Made by a program: the position numbers and the translations under genes | Assembly: GCA_011525805.1 (NCBI GenBank) | Contig: WYBR01000040.1 | Span: 48,407-112,406, forward strand | Direction: 5' to 3' | DNA from: Vicinamibacteraceae bacterium | Lineage (GTDB): Bacteria > Planctomycetota > Phycisphaerae > Phycisphaerales > UBA5793 | Length of the DNA: 64,000 nt | Notes under the pieces: generated by a model | Told to the model about the DNA's origin: nothing | The model's input: only the letters and a program-made list of their open reading frames with translations | Databases searched by the model: none | Shown here: positions 42,114-51,201 of the stretch, in pieces | Position numbering within the stretch: position 1 is the first letter of the stretch | Layout: each line of letters starts with the position of its first letter

Positions 42114-45100
42114 TGGTCCTGAAGCGCCGTGACGCGCCATTGCGAGGCCCGCAGGGCCTCGATGGCGCGGACGACGGCCGCGGCGCAGGTGCGCGTCGTC
42201 GCCATGGGGATGCCCTGAAGCACGACGGCCGCGCGGATCTTGCCTTCGTCCGTCTTCGCCCCCTTGCGCGTCGGGGTGTTGATGATCATCTGGAGTTCGC
42301 GGTTCTTGATCATGTCGAGGACGTTGGGGCGCACCCCCTCGCTGATCTTGCGCAGCACCTTCGTCTCGATGCCGTGCTCGGCCAGGACGTGGTGCGTGCC
42401 GCTGGTCGTGTAGACGCCAAAGCCCAGCGCCACGAGTTTGCGCACCAGATCGACGATCGCCTCCTTGTCGCTCTCCCGCACGGAGATGAAGACGTTGCCG
42501 GAGGTGGGGAGGAAGACGCCTGCGCCCATGAGGGCCTTGGCGTAGGCGAGTTCGAAGTCGCGATCGACGCCCATGACCTCGCCCGTCGAGCGCATCTCGG
42601 GGCCGAGGATGACATCGACGCCGGGGAACTTCTTGAAGGGGAAGACGGCCTCCTTGACGGAGATGAAGCGCGGGTTGGTGTTCTCGGCGAGGTTGAGCGA
42701 TTCGATCGTCTCGCCCGCCATGACCTTCGCCGCCGCCCGCGCCCACGACACGCCCGTGGCCTTGCTCACGAAGGGAACGGTGCGCGAGGCGCGGGGGTTG
42801 ACTTCGAGGATGAAAATCTCGTCGCCGAGTTCGCTGTCTTCCTTGACCGCGAGTTGGACGTTCATCAGGCCCTGAACGCGCAGCCCTTCGGCAAGTTGGC
42901 GCGAGATGGTCTTGATGCGCTTGACGATGGGCGCGTGCAGGCTGTAGGGGGGGATGGTGCAGGCGGAATCGCCGCTATGGACGCCCGCCTGCTCGATGTG
43001 CTCCATGACGCCGCAGATCAGCGCCTGCCCGCCGCTGCCCTCCGGCGAATAGTCGGCGATGACGTCGACATCGACCTCGAATGCGTCGTCGAGGAACTCG
43101 TCGATGAGGATCGGTGCGTTGGCGAGATCGCTGGCGACGACGGCCTTGGCCATGTAGCCAAGCAGGGCCTTCTGGTCGTCGCAGATTTCCATGCCCCGGC
43201 CGCCGAGGACGTAACTCGGGCGCACGAGCACCGGATAGCCGATGCGGGAGGCGATCTCGACGGCCTGGTCGATGCTCCGCGCGATGCCGCTGCGCGGCTG
43301 CATGATGTTGAGGCGATTGAGCAGGTCGCGGAAGCGGTCGCGGTCTTCGGCGAGGTCGATGGAATCGACGCTGGTGCCGATGATCGGCGCCCCGCCCGCG
43401 AGCAGGCCGTGCGCGAGATTCAGCGGCGTCTGCCCGCCGTACTGCACGATGACGCCGTGGATCAGGCCGTTGCGGCCGCGCTCGTCCGTCCCCTCGCCGC
43501 CCAGCGGACGGCCGTTGAGGCGCTCGATCACGTTGAGCGTGTCCTCAAGTGTGAGCGGCTCGAAGAAGAGCAGGTCGGAGGTGTCGTAATCGGTGGAGAC
43601 GGTCTCGGGATTCGAGTTGATCATCACCGACTCGAAGCCGAGTTCGCGCATCGCGAAGGACGCCTGGCAGCAGCAGTAGTCGAACTCGATGCCCTGCCCG
43701 ATGCGGTTAGGACCGCCGCCGAGGATCACGACCTTGCGCCGATCGGTGACGCGGATTTCATCATCGCAATGCCCAGGGATGGCTATCCCTGGGCTTTGCG
43801 ATGCGCCACCGCGCCGAAACGGCGTCTCGTACGTCGAGTAGTAGTACGGCGTGATCGCCTCAAACTCCGCGGCGCAGGTGTCCACCAGTTTGTACACCGG
43901 CTCGATCCCCAGACGCCGGCGATGCTCGCGCACGCGCAGGATGGCGGGGGTCGAGATGTCGCCGATGTACAGGTTCGCCAGTTGCGGGTCCGAGTAGCCC
44001 AGCCGCTTGGCCTCGGCGATCACTTCCGTCGGCACATCCTCCAATCTCGTGTAGGAGCAGAGCAGATCCTCGAACTCGACGAGTTGACGAATCTGGTCGA
44101 GGAACCAGGGATCGATCCGCGTGAGGTCGTGGATTTGCTCATCCGTCCAGCCCATCTTCATGGCGTAGCGGATGTAGTAGAGGCGTCCCTGGCTTGGCAC
44201 GCCGAGTTTGCGGCGGAGTTTCTCCGGCTCGATCGGCCAGACGAGGGGCGAGCCGTCCGCCGCGAGGCCCGTCGGGCTGTTGATGTCGAGGCTGAGTTGC
44301 CGGTTGTGCTCGATGGCCCGCGTCGCCTCCAGCCACTTGTCGTTCTTGTCCAGCCCCAGGCCGAATCGCTTCACCTCCATCGACCGGATCGCCTTCTGGA
44401 GGCTCTCCTTGAAGGTGCGGCCGATCGCCATCGCCTCGCCGACGCTCTTCATCTGCGTCGTCAGCGTCTCGTCCGCCTCGGGGAACTTCTCGAAGGTCCA
44501 GCGCGGCATCTTGGTGACGACGTAGTCGATCGTCGGCTCGAAGCACGCGCTCGTCGTGCCGGTGATGTCGTTGCGCAGTTCGTCGAGCGTGTAGCCGACG
44601 GCGAGTTTGGTGGCGATGCGCGCAATGGGAAAGCCCGTCGCCTTCGAGGCGAGGGCCGAGGAGCGCGAGACGCGCGGATTCATCTCGACGACGACCATCC
44701 GCCCCGTCTGCGGATTGGTGGCGAACTGGATGTTCGACCCGCCCGTCTCCACGCCGATGGCCCGGATGATCGCGATCGCCGCGTCGCGCATCCGCTGGTA
44801 TTCCTTGTCGGTAAGGGTGAGGATCGGCGCCACCGTGATTGAGTCGCCGGTGTGCACTCCCATCGGGTCGATATTCTCGATGCCGCAGACGATGACGACG
44901 TTGTCCGCCTTGTCGCGGACGACTTCGAGTTCAAACTCCTTCCAGCCCAGGAGCGATTCGTCGATGAGCACCTGTCCGATGGGAGAGGCGTCCAGGCCGC
45001 GGCGGACGATTTCCTCGAACTCGTCGACGTTGTAGGCGATGCCACCCCCCGTGCCGCCGAGCGTGAACGCCGGCCGGATGATCGCCGGCAGGCCGATCTC

Positions 45101-45595
45101 CTCGATGAACGCGCGGGCCTGGTCCAGGTCGGTTACGCTGCGGGCCCGGGCCTGCTCGAGGCCGATGGACTCGATCGTCCGGCGGAACTGCTCGCGGTCT
45201 TCGGCCCGGTGAATGACTTCGCGCGTGGCGCCGATCATCTCGACGCTGAACTCCTTGAGCGTGCCGTTGTCGAAGAGCGCGCAGGCGCAGTTGAGGGCCG
45301 TCTGACCGCCGAGCGTCGGCAGGAGGGCGTCGATGGGGTGCCCGAGGCGTTTCTCGTTGGCGATGATCTTGCGGACCGCTTCGGGGGTGATCGGCTCGAT
45401 GTAGGTGCGGTCGGAGAACCCGGGGTCGGTCATGATCGTCGCCGGGTTCGAGTTGACGAGGACGACGCGGTAGCCCTCTTCCTTGAGGGCCTTGCACGCC
45501 TGCGTGCCCGAGTAATCGAATTCGCAGCCCTGTCCGATCACGATGGGACCGGACCCGATGATCAAGATCGTGCGCAGGTCAGAGCGCCGAGGCAT
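42047..45595 (-). CDS. carB: Carbamoyl-phosphate synthase, large subunit
   Basis: This synthetase makes carbamoyl phosphate for pyrimidine and arginine synthesis from bicarbonate, ammonia and two ATP. 1182 residues against about 1070-1080 in most bacteria. It begins with [21 protein letters not shown], and the second synthetase half starts with [21 protein letters not shown]; both ATP-grasp halves are intact, followed by the C-terminal MGS domain ([16 protein letters not shown]). Extra length lies at the domain junction, where an in-frame 42-base palindrome encodes about [14 protein letters not shown], and in a C-terminal extension. No carA is adjacent. Confidence 0.95.
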   Translation of the reverse strand: MPRRSDLRTILIIGSGPIVIGQGCEFDYSGTQACKALKEEGYRVVLVNSNPATIMTDPGFSDRTYIEPITPEAVRKIIANEKRLGHPIDALLPTLGGQTALNCACALFDNGTLKEFSVEMIGATREVIHRAEDREQFRRTIESIGLEQARARSVTDLDQARAFIEEIGLPAIIRPAFTLGGTGGGIAYNVDEFEEIVRRGLDASPIGQVLIDESLLGWKEFELEVVRDKADNVVIVCGIENIDPMGVHTGDSITVAPILTLTDKEYQRMRDAAIAIIRAIGVETGGSNIQFATNPQTGRMVVVEMNPRVSRSSALASKATGFPIARIATKLAVGYTLDELRNDITGTTSACFEPTIDYVVTKMPRWTFEKFPEADETLTTQMKSVGEAMAIGRTFKESLQKAIRSMEVKRFGLGLDKNDKWLEATRAIEHNRQLSLDINSPTGLAADGSPLVWPIEPEKLRRKLGVPSQGRLYYIRYAMKMGWTDEQIHDLTRIDPWFLDQIRQLVEFEDLLCSYTRLEDVPTEVIAEAKRLGYSDPQLANLYIGDISTPAILRVREHRRRLGIEPVYKLVDTCAAEFEAITPYYYSTYETPFRRGGASQSPGIAIPGHCDDEIRVTDRRKVVILGGGPNRIGQGIEFDYCCCQASFAMRELGFESVMINSNPETVSTDYDTSDLLFFEPLTLEDTLNVIERLNGRPLGGEGTDERGRNGLIHGVIVQYGGQTPLNLAHGLLAGGAPIIGTSVDSIDLAEDRDRFRDLLNRLNIMQPRSGIARSIDQAVEIASRIGYPVLVRPSYVLGGRGMEICDDQKALLGYMAKAVVASDLANAPILIDEFLDDAFEVDVDVIADYSPEGSGGQALICGVMEHIEQAGVHSGDSACTIPPYSLHAPIVKRIKTISRQLAEGLRVQGLMNVQLAVKEDSELGDEIFILEVNPRASRTVPFVSKATGVSWARAAAKVMAGETIESLNLAENTNPRFISVKEAVFPFKKFPGVDVILGPEMRSTGEVMGVDRDFELAYAKALMGAGVFLPTSGNVFISVRESDKEAIVDLVRKLVALGFGVYTTSGTHHVLAEHGIETKVLRKISEGVRPNVLDMIKNRELQMIINTPTRKGAKTDEGKIRAAVVLQGIPMATTRTCAAAVVRAIEALRASQWRVTALQDHYPNGAPSPATVKRSPQRLASR
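43762..43803. repeat. 42-base palindrome in frame inside carB
   Basis: Arms of 19 bases (43762-43780 and 43785-43803), CATCGCAATGCCCAGGGAT and its near-perfect inverse with one mismatch, separated by GGCT. The length is exactly 14 codons, so the carB frame is kept. It sits in the linker between the oligomerisation region and the second ATP-grasp half, where other CarB proteins are about 20 residues shorter. Confidence 0.85.
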
Positions 45596-45746
45596 GGTTC
45601 TCCCGGAAGGGGGGCGTCTGGGGCGTGGGAAGGTCGGTGGGCATGTGGGTCGGCCGGATGATGATAAACTCCGACACGTTAGGACGCGCGCCGGCGAGGC
45701 TCAAGTCGCTCGAGGCTCGCTTCCGCGGATTCAGGCAAAGGAACGA

Positions 45747-45777
45747 GGCCCGGGGCGAGCGGATAGCGCCCCGGGCC
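45747..45777 (-). terminator. Hairpin downstream of the 45822 secreted-protein gene
   Basis: Perfect 11-base arms, GGCCCGGGGCG and CGCCCCGGGCC, with a 9-base loop. On the minus strand it is followed by a loose T-rich stretch (TCGTTCCTTT), so it may end transcription before carB. The T tract is weak. Confidence 0.5.
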
Positions 45778-45821
45778 CCTGGTGCGCAGCGCCGGCGGCG
45801 CCGCGGGGGTTGCCGACCGGT

Positions 45822-46739
45822 CTACTCAAACTCGTGCTCGACGACGTTGCCGACAGTGCAGGTGCTCTGCTCCACGGCTCCGAAGAACACGATGCGCCCG
45901 CTCGCCCCGCCGGGCACGAACTGCGAGATCGACGCGCGGCCCGAGCCGTCCGCCGCCGCCGAGCCGATGACCCGGGGCAGGTGGATGGTCAAGCGCGTTC
46001 CGGGGCAGCCGGGCACCTGCGGCCCCCCGCCGAGGCGAAAGCCGTAGAAGAACGTCACGCGCCTCCCCGGCGTCGCACCGCGCACTATGAACTGATTGAC
46101 GCGCCGGACGCCCATGTCGACGTCCTCGAAGCGGATCCCCGTGATCAGGTTGGCCTCGACCCATTCGATCGCTTCGTCGTGGATCGGTTCATCCGTCTCC
46201 TGGTTGAACACGATGTAGAAGGGTCCCGAGTGGTCCAGGGACGGGTCATCGCTCCACAGTTCCAGCGCCAGGAGATAGATCCCCGCGGGCGCCGGCTCGT
46301 TGATGACGAAGTTGAGGTGCCGGTGCCACTCGCCGTTGGGCGCGACCGGCAGGCCGAAGCCCTCGACGAATCCTGTACCCGTCTCGACGTTGAGGTTGGC
46401 AAAACTGATGGTGAAGGTGACGGGGGAAAGGGCGTTGAAGTCCTGACCGTCCCAGATGCGCACCGCGTCGAGCACGTTGAAGCCGATGAGGCTCCCCGGA
46501 GCGAACTCGCCGGCGTCGGAGTCGAAGCCCGGTTCGTCGGTGAAGTTGCGGAAGAACTCGCCGAACTCCGCGGCGAAGACACGCTGGTCGTGGATGATCG
46601 TGCTCCCGCCGATCAGGCCGGTGAAGAGGCTTCCCTCTGCTCTTTCCACGTAGACGTCGCCGGCGTGCTGCGCGGCGGCGTATCCGGCCAGCGTGAGCCA
46701 CGTCGCGATCAGACTTGCAGTCCAGAGGATCCGGTTCAT
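45822..46739 (-). CDS. Secreted protein with type-B C-terminal module, possibly All3515-like
   Basis: ATG 46739, preceded by GGAAGGAGAG, opens a signal peptide ending AGYAAA; 305 residues. The body (HAGDVYVERAEGSLFTGLIGG, FTDEPGFDSDAGEFAPGSLIGFNVLDAVRIWDG-like, LALELWSDDPSLDHSGPFYIVFN-like) reminds me of the All3515 family, secreted proteins often under Zur control; this recognition is tentative. The C-terminal 80 residues (VTFFYGFRLGG, VPGCPGTRLTIHLP, AVEQSTCTVGNVVEHEF) match the module at the end of the 36-37.7 kb protease. It lies downstream of a prepilin-like gene on the same strand. Confidence 0.65.
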   Translation of the reverse strand: MNRILWTASLIATWLTLAGYAAAQHAGDVYVERAEGSLFTGLIGGSTIIHDQRVFAAEFGEFFRNFTDEPGFDSDAGEFAPGSLIGFNVLDAVRIWDGQDFNALSPVTFTISFANLNVETGTGFVEGFGLPVAPNGEWHRHLNFVINEPAPAGIYLLALELWSDDPSLDHSGPFYIVFNQETDEPIHDEAIEWVEANLITGIRFEDVDMGVRRVNQFIVRGATPGRRVTFFYGFRLGGGPQVPGCPGTRLTIHLPRVIGSAAADGSGRASISQFVPGGASGRIVFFGAVEQSTCTVGNVVEHEFE

Positions 46740-46802
46740 CGGTTTACTCTCCTTCCCTCGCGGGGATTGCATTTCGTGAATGGGAGTGATCCGGCGGCGC
46801 GG

Positions 46803-47525
46803 CTAGCGCGCCACATCCGGATCGAACTGGTTGCGCTTGATCGTGTCATAGACAACGCTGAACGGCAGGCTCTCCGCGTGGCCGTCGAGGAAGCCCCAGT
46901 TGGACTTCCCGCCCCACGTCCCCGGCTCGCCGCCGAAAGCGTGGAGTTTGACCTGCCGCGACGCGAGCGCCGGCACCGCGTCCCGATTCCCGATCCACCA
47001 GTTCTCAACGTGAGGATGGTCCGCGCCGGCGTACGGCCCTTCCTCGGTCATGAGGAGGAAGTGAACCGTTCGAGAGGGTGAGGCGATGTGGGTGATCTGC
47101 CGCCAGGGCTTGAAGGGAGCGCGGCTCGTGAGGTAGTTGTTGATGCCATAACTCGTCTTGCGGTAGCGGTTCGAGCCGGGGACGCGCTGCCCCGATCCGC
47201 CCTCCTCCGGAGGCCAGTAGATGCTTCGATCGCCCGGCGAGCGACACGCCAGTTTGCTCCCGTAGTAGCGCTCAAGGGTGAAGATCCAGGCGCCCGGGTC
47301 TTCCTCCTCGGTCGTGTGGGCGAGACCGACGTCCACAGTGAAGCCCTTGTTGTCGTTGAGGTACATGGTGTGGGCGATCTCCATCGTGCGGATGTTGCTC
47401 AGGTCGGCGGCCATGCGGCTGGCGACACGCGCCCTGGAGAGCGCGGGCAGCAGCAGCCCGATGAGCAGTGCGATGATGGAGATGACCACCAGCAGTTCGA
47501 CGAGCGTGAACGCGCGCTGACGCAT
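46803..47525 (-). CDS. Prepilin-like protein (N-terminal methylation/cleavage domain, DGH C-terminus)
   Basis: ATG 47525 with GAGGAGGA upstream. 240 residues: Met-Arg-Gln-Arg-Ala, then the processed leader [18 protein letters not shown] and a hydrophobic helix, then a mostly soluble domain ending in NWGFLDGHAESLPFS, the H-x-DG type of C-terminus typical of planctomycete prepilin-like proteins. It should be cut by a prepilin peptidase and inserted in a pseudopilus. This intact gene shows what the frameshifted 4.1-4.9 kb gene should look like. Confidence 0.85.
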   Translation of the reverse strand: MRQRAFTLVELLVVISIIALLIGLLLPALSRARVASRMAADLSNIRTMEIAHTMYLNDNKGFTVDVGLAHTTEEEDPGAWIFTLERYYGSKLACRSPGDRSIYWPPEEGGSGQRVPGSNRYRKTSYGINNYLTSRAPFKPWRQITHIASPSRTVHFLLMTEEGPYAGADHPHVENWWIGNRDAVPALASRQVKLHAFGGEPGTWGGKSNWGFLDGHAESLPFSVVYDTIKRNQFDPDVAR

Positions 47526-47614
47526 CGCGATCCTCCTCGCAGAGTGGCCGGCCACGCGCCGCACCGGCGGCGCGCACCGACTAGTTCACGTTGAAAAAAA
47601 GCAGAGACGCGGGA

Positions 47615-48094
47615 TCAGGCGATCGACCGCGGCGGAGCGCGCGGCGATACCGTCGCCGGCCCCTCCGAGGAGCGAGGCGACCGCTCCGGAGCGTCCGGAA
47701 TCGCGCTGACGGGCGGGCGCAGTGCAGGGGCTTGACTCGCGGGCGGCAGGATCATGCCGCGCGACTGACTCGACTTGACAAAAACGCAGATCAGGCAGGA
47801 CGACTCATCGTCCCGCTCGGGCGGTGCCGGTGCAGGCGCGTGGTGATCGCCGGCTGGGGCGCCAGCGGCGCAGCCGTCGCCATGCGTGGAATGCGCGGCC
47901 GCGATCGAGTCCACCGACCGGCCGTGCGTGTGATTCCTGTGAAGCAGGGGTACGAGGGCGGAGGAGAGAATCGCGGCCAGCCCGAGCGCAACGAACAGCC
48001 CAAGGCCGCGCCGACGGCGCTGCCTGCGCTGAGGCCCTCCACGGCTCCGCTGTTGCGCGTTCACTCGATCCTCCGGCCGGCCCTTGGCCGGCAT
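47615..48094 (-). CDS. Small His/Cys-containing membrane protein, DUF2946-like
   Basis: 159 residues from the likely ATG 48094. An Arg-rich N-terminus, one membrane segment (GLFVALGLAAILSSALVPLL), then a His-rich stretch (HRNHTHG, AAHSTHGDGC, GDHHAP) and a CLIC pair. His-rich single-span proteins with a C-x-x-C are often seen near metal transporters; DUF2946 is the closest family I can suggest. The start is uncertain because the upstream frame stays open. It precedes the prepilin-like and secreted-protein genes on the same strand. Confidence 0.5.
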   Translation of the reverse strand: MPAKGRPEDRVNAQQRSRGGPQRRQRRRRGLGLFVALGLAAILSSALVPLLHRNHTHGRSVDSIAAAHSTHGDGCAAGAPAGDHHAPAPAPPERDDESSCLICVFVKSSQSRGMILPPASQAPALRPPVSAIPDAPERSPRSSEGPATVSPRAPPRSIA

Positions 48095-48191
48095 GCCGGT
48101 GATTATACGGTTCCGGGCGGCGAGGGTTCGGCCGCGTGATCCGCGCGGCTTGACTTTGCCCCGCGCGCGCCGATTCTGTTGGGCCGTGGCG

Positions 48192-48917
48192 ATGCCCCTT
48201 CTCCTTCTGCCCGCAGCCGTGTTCGCAATCATCCTCTCCGTCGCCGCCGCGCAGTGGGCGGACGGGAAGCGGCGCCGCAGTCCGAGGCCAACCTGGCTCG
48301 GCTATCTCATCTGGACGGCCATCCGCATTCACGCCCTCCTCTTGCACCGCACCTCGCACATCGGGCGCGAAACCGTCGATCCGCGCCCCGCCGGGCCGCT
48401 CATCATCGTCTCCAATCACACCGGCGCCGCCGACCCGCTGCTCATTCAGGCCGCTTGCACCTTCGAGATCCGCTGGCTGATGATGCGAGAGATGAACCGC
48501 GGACTCGTGGACTGGTTCACCCGCTACGCCCGGATCATCCTCGTCGAGCGCGACGGCCGCGACATGGCCTCGACGCGCGAAGCGCTGCGGCACCTCCGCG
48601 GCGGCGGCGTGCTGGGCATCTTCCCCGAGGGCGGCATCGAGCGACCTCCCGGGCAGTTGCGGCGATTCCAGGAAGGCGTCGGCTTCCTCGTGCAGCGCAC
48701 CGGCGCGGCGGTCATCCCCGTCTGGATCAGCGGCACGCCCAAGGTTGACGAGGCGATCGAGAGCCTCTGGCGGCGCGGCCGGGCCCGAGTCGAGTTCGGC
48801 GGCATCATGCGTTTCGAGCGCTCGGACACCCCCGACGCCATTACCCGCGCGATCCGCGACCGCATCGCCGCGATGTCCGGCTGGCCGGTCAGCGATGAGC
48901 CGACGCCTTCGCCCTGA
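48192..48917 (+). CDS. plsC: 1-acyl-sn-glycerol-3-phosphate acyltransferase family protein
   Basis: 241 residues from ATG 48192 (GTG 48186 also possible). An N-terminal membrane anchor (PLLLLPAAVFAIILSVAAAQW) precedes the PlsC domain: the catalytic NH-x4-D in VSNHTGAADPLL, the FPEGG motif in GIFPEGGIERPPGQLRRFQ and the AVIPVWISGTP segment. These enzymes transfer the second acyl chain in phospholipid synthesis or acylate related lipids. Sequence alone cannot separate PlsC from paralogues. Confidence 0.82.
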   Translation: MPLLLLPAAVFAIILSVAAAQWADGKRRRSPRPTWLGYLIWTAIRIHALLLHRTSHIGRETVDPRPAGPLIIVSNHTGAADPLLIQAACTFEIRWLMMREMNRGLVDWFTRYARIILVERDGRDMASTREALRHLRGGGVLGIFPEGGIERPPGQLRRFQEGVGFLVQRTGAAVIPVWISGTPKVDEAIESLWRRGRARVEFGGIMRFERSDTPDAITRAIRDRIAAMSGWPVSDEPTPSP

Positions 48918-48938
48918 CAGAAGCCCTGGCCGGCGCGC

Positions 48939-48944
48939 TACGAT
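48939..48944 (+). promoter_or_regulatory. Candidate -10 box for ruvA
   Basis: TACGAT, 8 bases before ATG 48953, no ribosome-binding site. Confidence 0.5.
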
Positions 48945-48952
48945 TTGCCGCG

Positions 48953-49582
48953 ATGATCGTGCGCCTCGAGGGTGAGATCGTGGCGGTGGATGGGCCGTGC
49001 GTCCTGCTGCGCGTCGGGCCGATGGTCTATGAACTGCACGTGCCCGCGTGCGACCTCCAGGCCCTTGGCGGACGGGTCGGCGAGACCGTTGCCTTCGAGA
49101 CGTTTCACTACTTCGAGAGCCAGGGCCAGGGGACGACGCTGCTGCCGCGCCTGCTCGGCTTCGCTTCGCGGCTCGATCGCGAGTTCTTCGAGTTGTTCAC
49201 GACGGTGAAGGGGATCGGCAACCGCAAGGCGCTGCGAGCGATGGCGCTGCCGGCGCGTCGGATCGCCGCCGCGATCGCCTCGCGCGACCTCGACGTGCTC
49301 AAGTCGCTGCCCGAAGTGGGCCGGCGGACGGCGGAGACGATCGTGGCCGAGTTGCACGAGAAGATGGAGCCGTTCCTCGCCGGCGGCACAGCGCCCGCGG
49401 CGGCGCCCGGCGCGCCCTTGGGGCGCGGGCTGCTGGCGCAGGATGCGCTGGCGGTGCTCATCCGCCTCGGCGAGCCGCGCCACCTCGCCGTGCAATGGAT
49501 CGACCGCGCCCTGACACTCGAGCCGGAGATCGAGGATGCGCAGCGGCTCGTCACCGCGGCGTTCCGCGTCAAGACCGGCTGA
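48953..49582 (+). CDS. ruvA: Holliday junction branch-migration protein RuvA
   Basis: 209 residues. The OB-fold N-terminus (MIVRLEGEIVAVDGPCVLLRV), two helix-hairpin-helix motifs (FTTVKGIGNRKALRAM and LPEVGRRTAETIVAEL) and a flexible Ala/Pro linker before the C-terminal RuvB-binding domain are all present. RuvA forms a tetramer that holds the Holliday junction open for RuvB. No ruvB or ruvC is adjacent. Confidence 0.93.
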   Translation: MIVRLEGEIVAVDGPCVLLRVGPMVYELHVPACDLQALGGRVGETVAFETFHYFESQGQGTTLLPRLLGFASRLDREFFELFTTVKGIGNRKALRAMALPARRIAAAIASRDLDVLKSLPEVGRRTAETIVAELHEKMEPFLAGGTAPAAAPGAPLGRGLLAQDALAVLIRLGEPRHLAVQWIDRALTLEPEIEDAQRLVTAAFRVKTG

Positions 49583-49601
49583 TTGAACGGAGGAGCCGAC
49601 G

Positions 49602-49877
49602 GTGCCTTACATCGCCCGCAAAGACCGCGCGCCCTATCAGCGAGCCGTCAACGAACTCGCCGCGCTCGTGCCCGGCGACCGCACCGCCCGCCCCGGCCAC
49701 ATGAACTACATCATCAGCCTGCTGATTCGCCGCGTCTACGGCGAGTCGATGCGCTACGCCGACCACAACGAGGTCGTCGGCCTGCTCAACTGCGTGCAGC
49801 AGGAGTTCTACCGCCGCGCCACGGCGCCGTATGAGGATGAGAAGATCGCGCAGGAAGGCGATCTGACTGATCTCTGA
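49602..49877 (+). CDS. Small conserved protein, DUF6899-like
   Basis: GTG start with GGAGGAG 5-11 bases upstream, 19 bases after ruvA. The 91-residue product (MPYIARKDRAPYQRAVNELA, GHMNYIISLLIRR, YADHNEVVGLLNCVQQEFYRRATAPYEDEKIAQ) matches a family of small proteins I know from bacteria and phages with the same MPYI start and PYEDxKI end. No function is known. Confidence 0.75.
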   Translation: MPYIARKDRAPYQRAVNELAALVPGDRTARPGHMNYIISLLIRRVYGESMRYADHNEVVGLLNCVQQEFYRRATAPYEDEKIAQEGDLTDL

Positions 49878-49879
49878 CG

Positions 49880-50035
49880 CGAGCCGCCGCGTCCTCGACG
49901 CGAACCGCACACGAAGTCTCATCGCGCGTACGCGCACGGGAACGCCTGATCGCGCGTACATGCCCGCGAACGTCGTGCGAAATCGCACGTCGAGGACGAC
50001 GCGGCTCGCGGCGCGTCGAGGATGCCGCGGCTCGC
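49880..50035. repeat. Dispersed repeat cluster B
   Basis: The gap before manC contains CGAGCCGCCGCGTCCTCGAC (from 49880) and two consecutive 25-base units of the form GC(A/G)CGTCGAGGAC or GAT, then GCGGCTCGC (49985-50009 and 50011-50035), preceded by ACGTCGTGCGAAATCGC. Sub-units match cluster A at 3948-4068, one of them inverted. Confidence 0.75.
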
Positions 50036-50036
50036 C

Positions 50037-50042
50037 TATGCT
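50037..50042 (+). promoter_or_regulatory. Candidate -10 box for manC
   Basis: TATGCT, 5 bases before ATG 50048, directly after the repeat cluster. Confidence 0.45.
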
Positions 50043-50047
50043 CGACC

Positions 50048-51145
50048 ATGCGCTATGCGGTGATCCTTGCCGGCGGGTCGGGCACGCGCCTCTGGCCGAT
50101 GAGCCGCGTCGATCGCCCCAAGCAACTCCTTCCGCTCATCGGCGGCCGGAGCCTTCTCGAACTCGCCCGCCGCCGCGCCGAGGCCGTCGTCGCGCCGCCG
50201 CACGTCCACATCTGCGCTGGCGAGTCGATGCGCCAGGCGATCCTCGACGCCGGGCTGGTCCGCGCCGAGCAGTACCTCGCTGAGCCGGTCGGCCGCGACA
50301 CCTGCGCCGCCATCGCGCTCGCCGCCGTCGCGCTTGCCGCGCTCGATCCGGACGCCGTCTTCGCCGTGCTCACCGCCGACCACCTCATCGAGCCGGTCGA
50401 GCGATTCGCCGGGGCCGTGCAGCATGGCTTCAGCCTTGTCGAGGACGATCCCGCGCGACTCGTCACCTTCGCCATCACCGCCACGCATCCGGCCACGGCC
50501 TACGGCTACGTCGAACTCGGCGCCGAGATCGACGGCTTCGCCCCCGCCGTGCATCTCCAGTCCTTCACCGAGAAGCCCGACGAGAACACCGCCCGGCGGT
50601 TCATCGAGAGCGGGCGCTACGGCTGGAACAGCGGCATGTTCGTCTTCTCTGCCCGCGGGTTTCTCGAAGCGCTGCGCTGCCACCAGGCGGAAGTTGCGCG
50701 GAGCATCGATCGCATCGCCGCCGCGTGGGGCACGCCGCAACAGCGCGAAGTCCTCGGCGAGGTCTATCCCACGCTGCCTCGCTTGAGCGTTGACGTCGGG
50801 ATCATGGAGCCGGCCTCGCGCCGGCCCGAGCGCCCCGTCTGCGCCGTTCCGATGAAGGTGCAGTGGAGCGACGTGGGCAGTTGGCCCAGCCTCGCCCGGA
50901 CGCTGCCCGCCGACGATCGCGGCAACCGGACCAACGCCATCCTCCATGCCATCGACGCCCGCTCGATCGTTGCCTTCGCCGATGATCCCTCGCACACCAT
51001 CGCCGTAGTGGGCTGCGATAACGTGATCATCGTCCGCACCGCCGACGCCACGCTCGTCGTCCACGAGTCCCAGGCGGAAAAGGTTCGACAGGCGGCGGCG
51101 CTCGCTGAGCCGGCGAGGGGAGCGGTGCCGCCGCCCGCCCGCTGA
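50048..51145 (+). CDS. manC: Mannose-1-phosphate guanylyltransferase
   Basis: This enzyme makes GDP-mannose from GTP and mannose-1-phosphate for glycans. 365 residues: the nucleotidyl-transfer motif GGSGTRLWPMSRVDRPKQLL, FTEKPDENTARRFIESGRYGWNSGMFVF, and VQWSDVGSWPSL. It lacks the C-terminal phosphomannose-isomerase domain of bifunctional forms. No other polysaccharide gene is adjacent. Confidence 0.9.
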   Translation: MRYAVILAGGSGTRLWPMSRVDRPKQLLPLIGGRSLLELARRRAEAVVAPPHVHICAGESMRQAILDAGLVRAEQYLAEPVGRDTCAAIALAAVALAALDPDAVFAVLTADHLIEPVERFAGAVQHGFSLVEDDPARLVTFAITATHPATAYGYVELGAEIDGFAPAVHLQSFTEKPDENTARRFIESGRYGWNSGMFVFSARGFLEALRCHQAEVARSIDRIAAAWGTPQQREVLGEVYPTLPRLSVDVGIMEPASRRPERPVCAVPMKVQWSDVGSWPSLARTLPADDRGNRTNAILHAIDARSIVAFADDPSHTIAVVGCDNVIIVRTADATLVVHESQAEKVRQAAALAEPARGAVPPPAR

Positions 51146-51185
51146 TGGGGTGAATCACCGCGGTGGCGGGGGGCCGGCTCGCCGG

Positions 51186-51191
51186 TACGAT
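51186..51191 (+). promoter_or_regulatory. Candidate -10 box for nuoH
   Basis: TACGAT, 10 bases before ATG 51202; supports the start MPHVDSIP over the longer frame. Confidence 0.45.
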
Positions 51192-51201
51192 TGCGCCGCC
51201 C

